Assembly: GCA_947501625.1 (NCBI GenBank)
Contig: CANMWN010000004.1
Location: 1-64,000, forward strand
Direction: 5' to 3'
Source: an uncultured Flavobacteriaceae bacterium
GTDB lineage: Bacteria > Bacteroidota > Bacteroidia > Flavobacteriales > Flavobacteriaceae
DNA length: 64,000 bases
Shown: positions 62,938 through 64,000 of the stretch, in pieces
How the letters are laid out: each line of letters begins with the position of its first letter
How positions within the stretch are numbered: position 1 is the stretch's first letter
The notes under the pieces: generated by a model
Databases searched by the model: none
What the model was told of the DNA's origin: nothing
What the model saw: the letters and a program-made list of their open reading frames with translations, nothing else
Position numbers and translations under genes: made by a program

Positions 62938-64000
62938 TTAATTAAATATATATCTTTCCTTTTGACCATCTTCATTTAAAACTTCTAATAATAATTTATT
63001 ATTAGGTTTTATAGAATTCATAATAGCATTTACATCTTCAACATTATTTATTTCTGTTCCATTAATACTAAGTATGATTTGACCTCTTTTTAATCCCAAG
63101 TACTCTAACTTCTCATTATTTATATTACTAATTTTAACACCACTCTTAAGCCCTTTCTTTTTGGCTTCAATTTTACTTAAATCTTGTAAATTTAATCCCA
63201 ATTGATTTACAGTCGTACTGATATTTTTATATAATTTTACTGGTATTACTTTCTCTCTACCATCCCTCACAACTGTAAAATCTACAATATCATTTGGTCT
63301 TTTGGTATTTAAAAAGCCACTTAAATCTGCAAAAGTTCTAACTTTAACACTATTTGCTTTTACTATTATATCATTAACTTCAATTCCTGCAATCGATGCT
63401 CCACTATCTTCCAAAACATTGGTAATAATAACTCCTTCAGTCTTTGAAACATTGAAATCTTTGTAGTTATCACCATTTAATTCTCTAAAATTAATCCCTA
63501 TATAAGCGCGCTGAACATTTCCGTATTCTAAAATATCATCAATTACTTTCTTTGCAATATTTGATGGCACAGCAAAAGAATAACCAATATATGATCCTGT
63601 AGTAGATTTGATCATCGTGTTTATACCAATCAATTCTCCACGAGTATTCACTAAAGCACCACCACTATTTCCAGAATTAACCACAGCATCTGTTTGTAAA
63701 TACGATTCTGTTGTGTTATTATTATTTAAAACATCCCTTCCTTTTGCACTTATTATTCCGGCAGTTACAGTAGAAGTTAAGTTATAAGGATTACCAACTG
63801 CCAAAACCCATTCTCCAACCCTTACACTATCAGAATCTCCAAAAGTAACATAAGGCAAATCTTTGTCTGGATCAACTTTTACTAATGCTATATCATTAGT
63901 AGTATCAGTTCCAATGAGTTTTCCTGTATATGTTTTTTTATCATTCAGAACAATTTCTATTTCATTAGCTCCATTTATAACATGATTGTTTGTAATAATA
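62938..64000 (-). CDS. degP: Do/HtrA-family serine protease (5' end beyond window)
   Basis: The frame stays open to the window edge, giving at least 353 codons of the C-terminal part. The trypsin-like triad is visible: His in ITNNHVI within the last codons at the edge, Asp in NDIALVKVDP near 63880 and Ser in NSGNSGGALV near 63665. Two PDZ domains follow (AYIGINFRELNG ... and LKSGVKISNINNEKLEYLGL ...). The protein is a periplasmic protease/chaperone (DegP/DegQ/HtrA). The signal peptide and the true start lie outside the window. Confidence 0.93.
   Translation of the reverse strand, partial: IITNNHVINGANEIEIVLNDKKTYTGKLIGTDTTNDIALVKVDPDKDLPYVTFGDSDSVRVGEWVLAVGNPYNLTSTVTAGIISAKGRDVLNNNNTTESYLQTDAVVNSGNSGGALVNTRGELIGINTMIKSTTGSYIGYSFAVPSNIAKKVIDDILEYGNVQRAYIGINFRELNGDNYKDFNVSKTEGVIITNVLEDSGASIAGIEVNDIIVKANSVKVRTFADLSGFLNTKRPNDIVDFTVVRDGREKVIPVKLYKNISTTVNQLGLNLQDLSKIEAKKKGLKSGVKISNINNEKLEYLGLKRGQIILSINGTEINNVEDVNAIMNSIKPNNKLLLEVLNEDGQKERYIFN

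Overview
The window is a chromosomal segment from a member of the Bacteroidota, almost certainly the family Flavobacteriaceae. Several signs point there. The DNA is strongly AT-rich. Exported proteins end in type IX secretion (T9SS) tails of type A or type B. Families largely confined to this group are present (DUF4199, DUF5606, DUF4835/PorD-like, head-GIN, GlmU-like, DUF6913). Upstream regions carry the Bacteroidota -7 promoter element TAnnTTTG instead of sigma70 boxes, and Shine-Dalgarno sequences are largely absent. There is no rRNA, tRNA, CRISPR array, prophage or insertion sequence. One small RNA gene (SRP RNA) and one very small ribosomal gene (rpmH, 53 aa) were found by eye.

Layout: (1) 1-7254, four tandem genes for large exported proteins with type B T9SS tails (the first only as its last codons), then a methyltransferase. 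(2) 8000-12947, a short intergenic region with a possible 38-aa membrane peptide, uvrB, a lipoprotein esterase, fructose-6-phosphate aldolase, a short-chain dehydrogenase and the SRP RNA. (3) 13102-18242, a plus-strand run of DUF4199 protein, glycosyltransferase, phosphohexomutase and MsbA-like ABC transporter. (4) 18237-23729, a tight six-gene minus-strand operon: dapD, GT2 glycosyltransferase, Stealth phosphotransferase, TupA-like ATP-grasp, tsaC/sua5 and cca. (5) 23857-27427, a small T9SS type A protein, ruvX, a methyltransferase, def, DUF5606 and mazG. (6) 27428-29059, an accessory insertion with a Shedu-type (DUF4263) nuclease gene and a 107-aa partner ORF directly behind lon. (7) 31753-34617, an ECF sigma factor, a putative anti-sigma factor and two exported repeat proteins. 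(8) 34660-44024, GlmU-like protein, carB, rpmH, a conserved hypothetical, DoxX, pyrG and yidC. (9) 44077-49132, a glycosyltransferase, an exported tail-collar-domain protein and two T9SS type A proteins. (10) 49229-56535, fabI, recN, porD-like, coaBC, rpoZ, bamD, dapA and DUF6913, mostly one long minus-strand run. (11) 56630-64000, DoxX-like, a 70-aa conserved protein, lysoplasmalogenase, ligA, an orphan membrane protein, an exported DinB-like protein, gap and an htrA/degP gene cut by the window end.

Most genes are housekeeping: DNA repair and replication (uvrB, recN, ligA, ruvX), envelope biogenesis (bamD, yidC, dapA, dapD, fabI, ABC exporter, glycosyltransferases), nucleotide metabolism (carB, pyrG, mazG) and proteostasis (lon, def, htrA). 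The T9SS cargo proteins fit a gliding or surface-active flavobacterium.

The best candidate for something less described is the Shedu-like nuclease with its abutting 107-aa ORF. It is wedged 14 nt behind lon and bordered on the mazG side by a 78-nt segment that looks like a residue of a mobile cassette end. Other points of interest are terminators that overlap or abut the next promoter, several nearly leaderless promoters, an ECF-controlled pair of repeat proteins, CarB without its allosteric domain, and an exported phage-tail-collar-domain protein.
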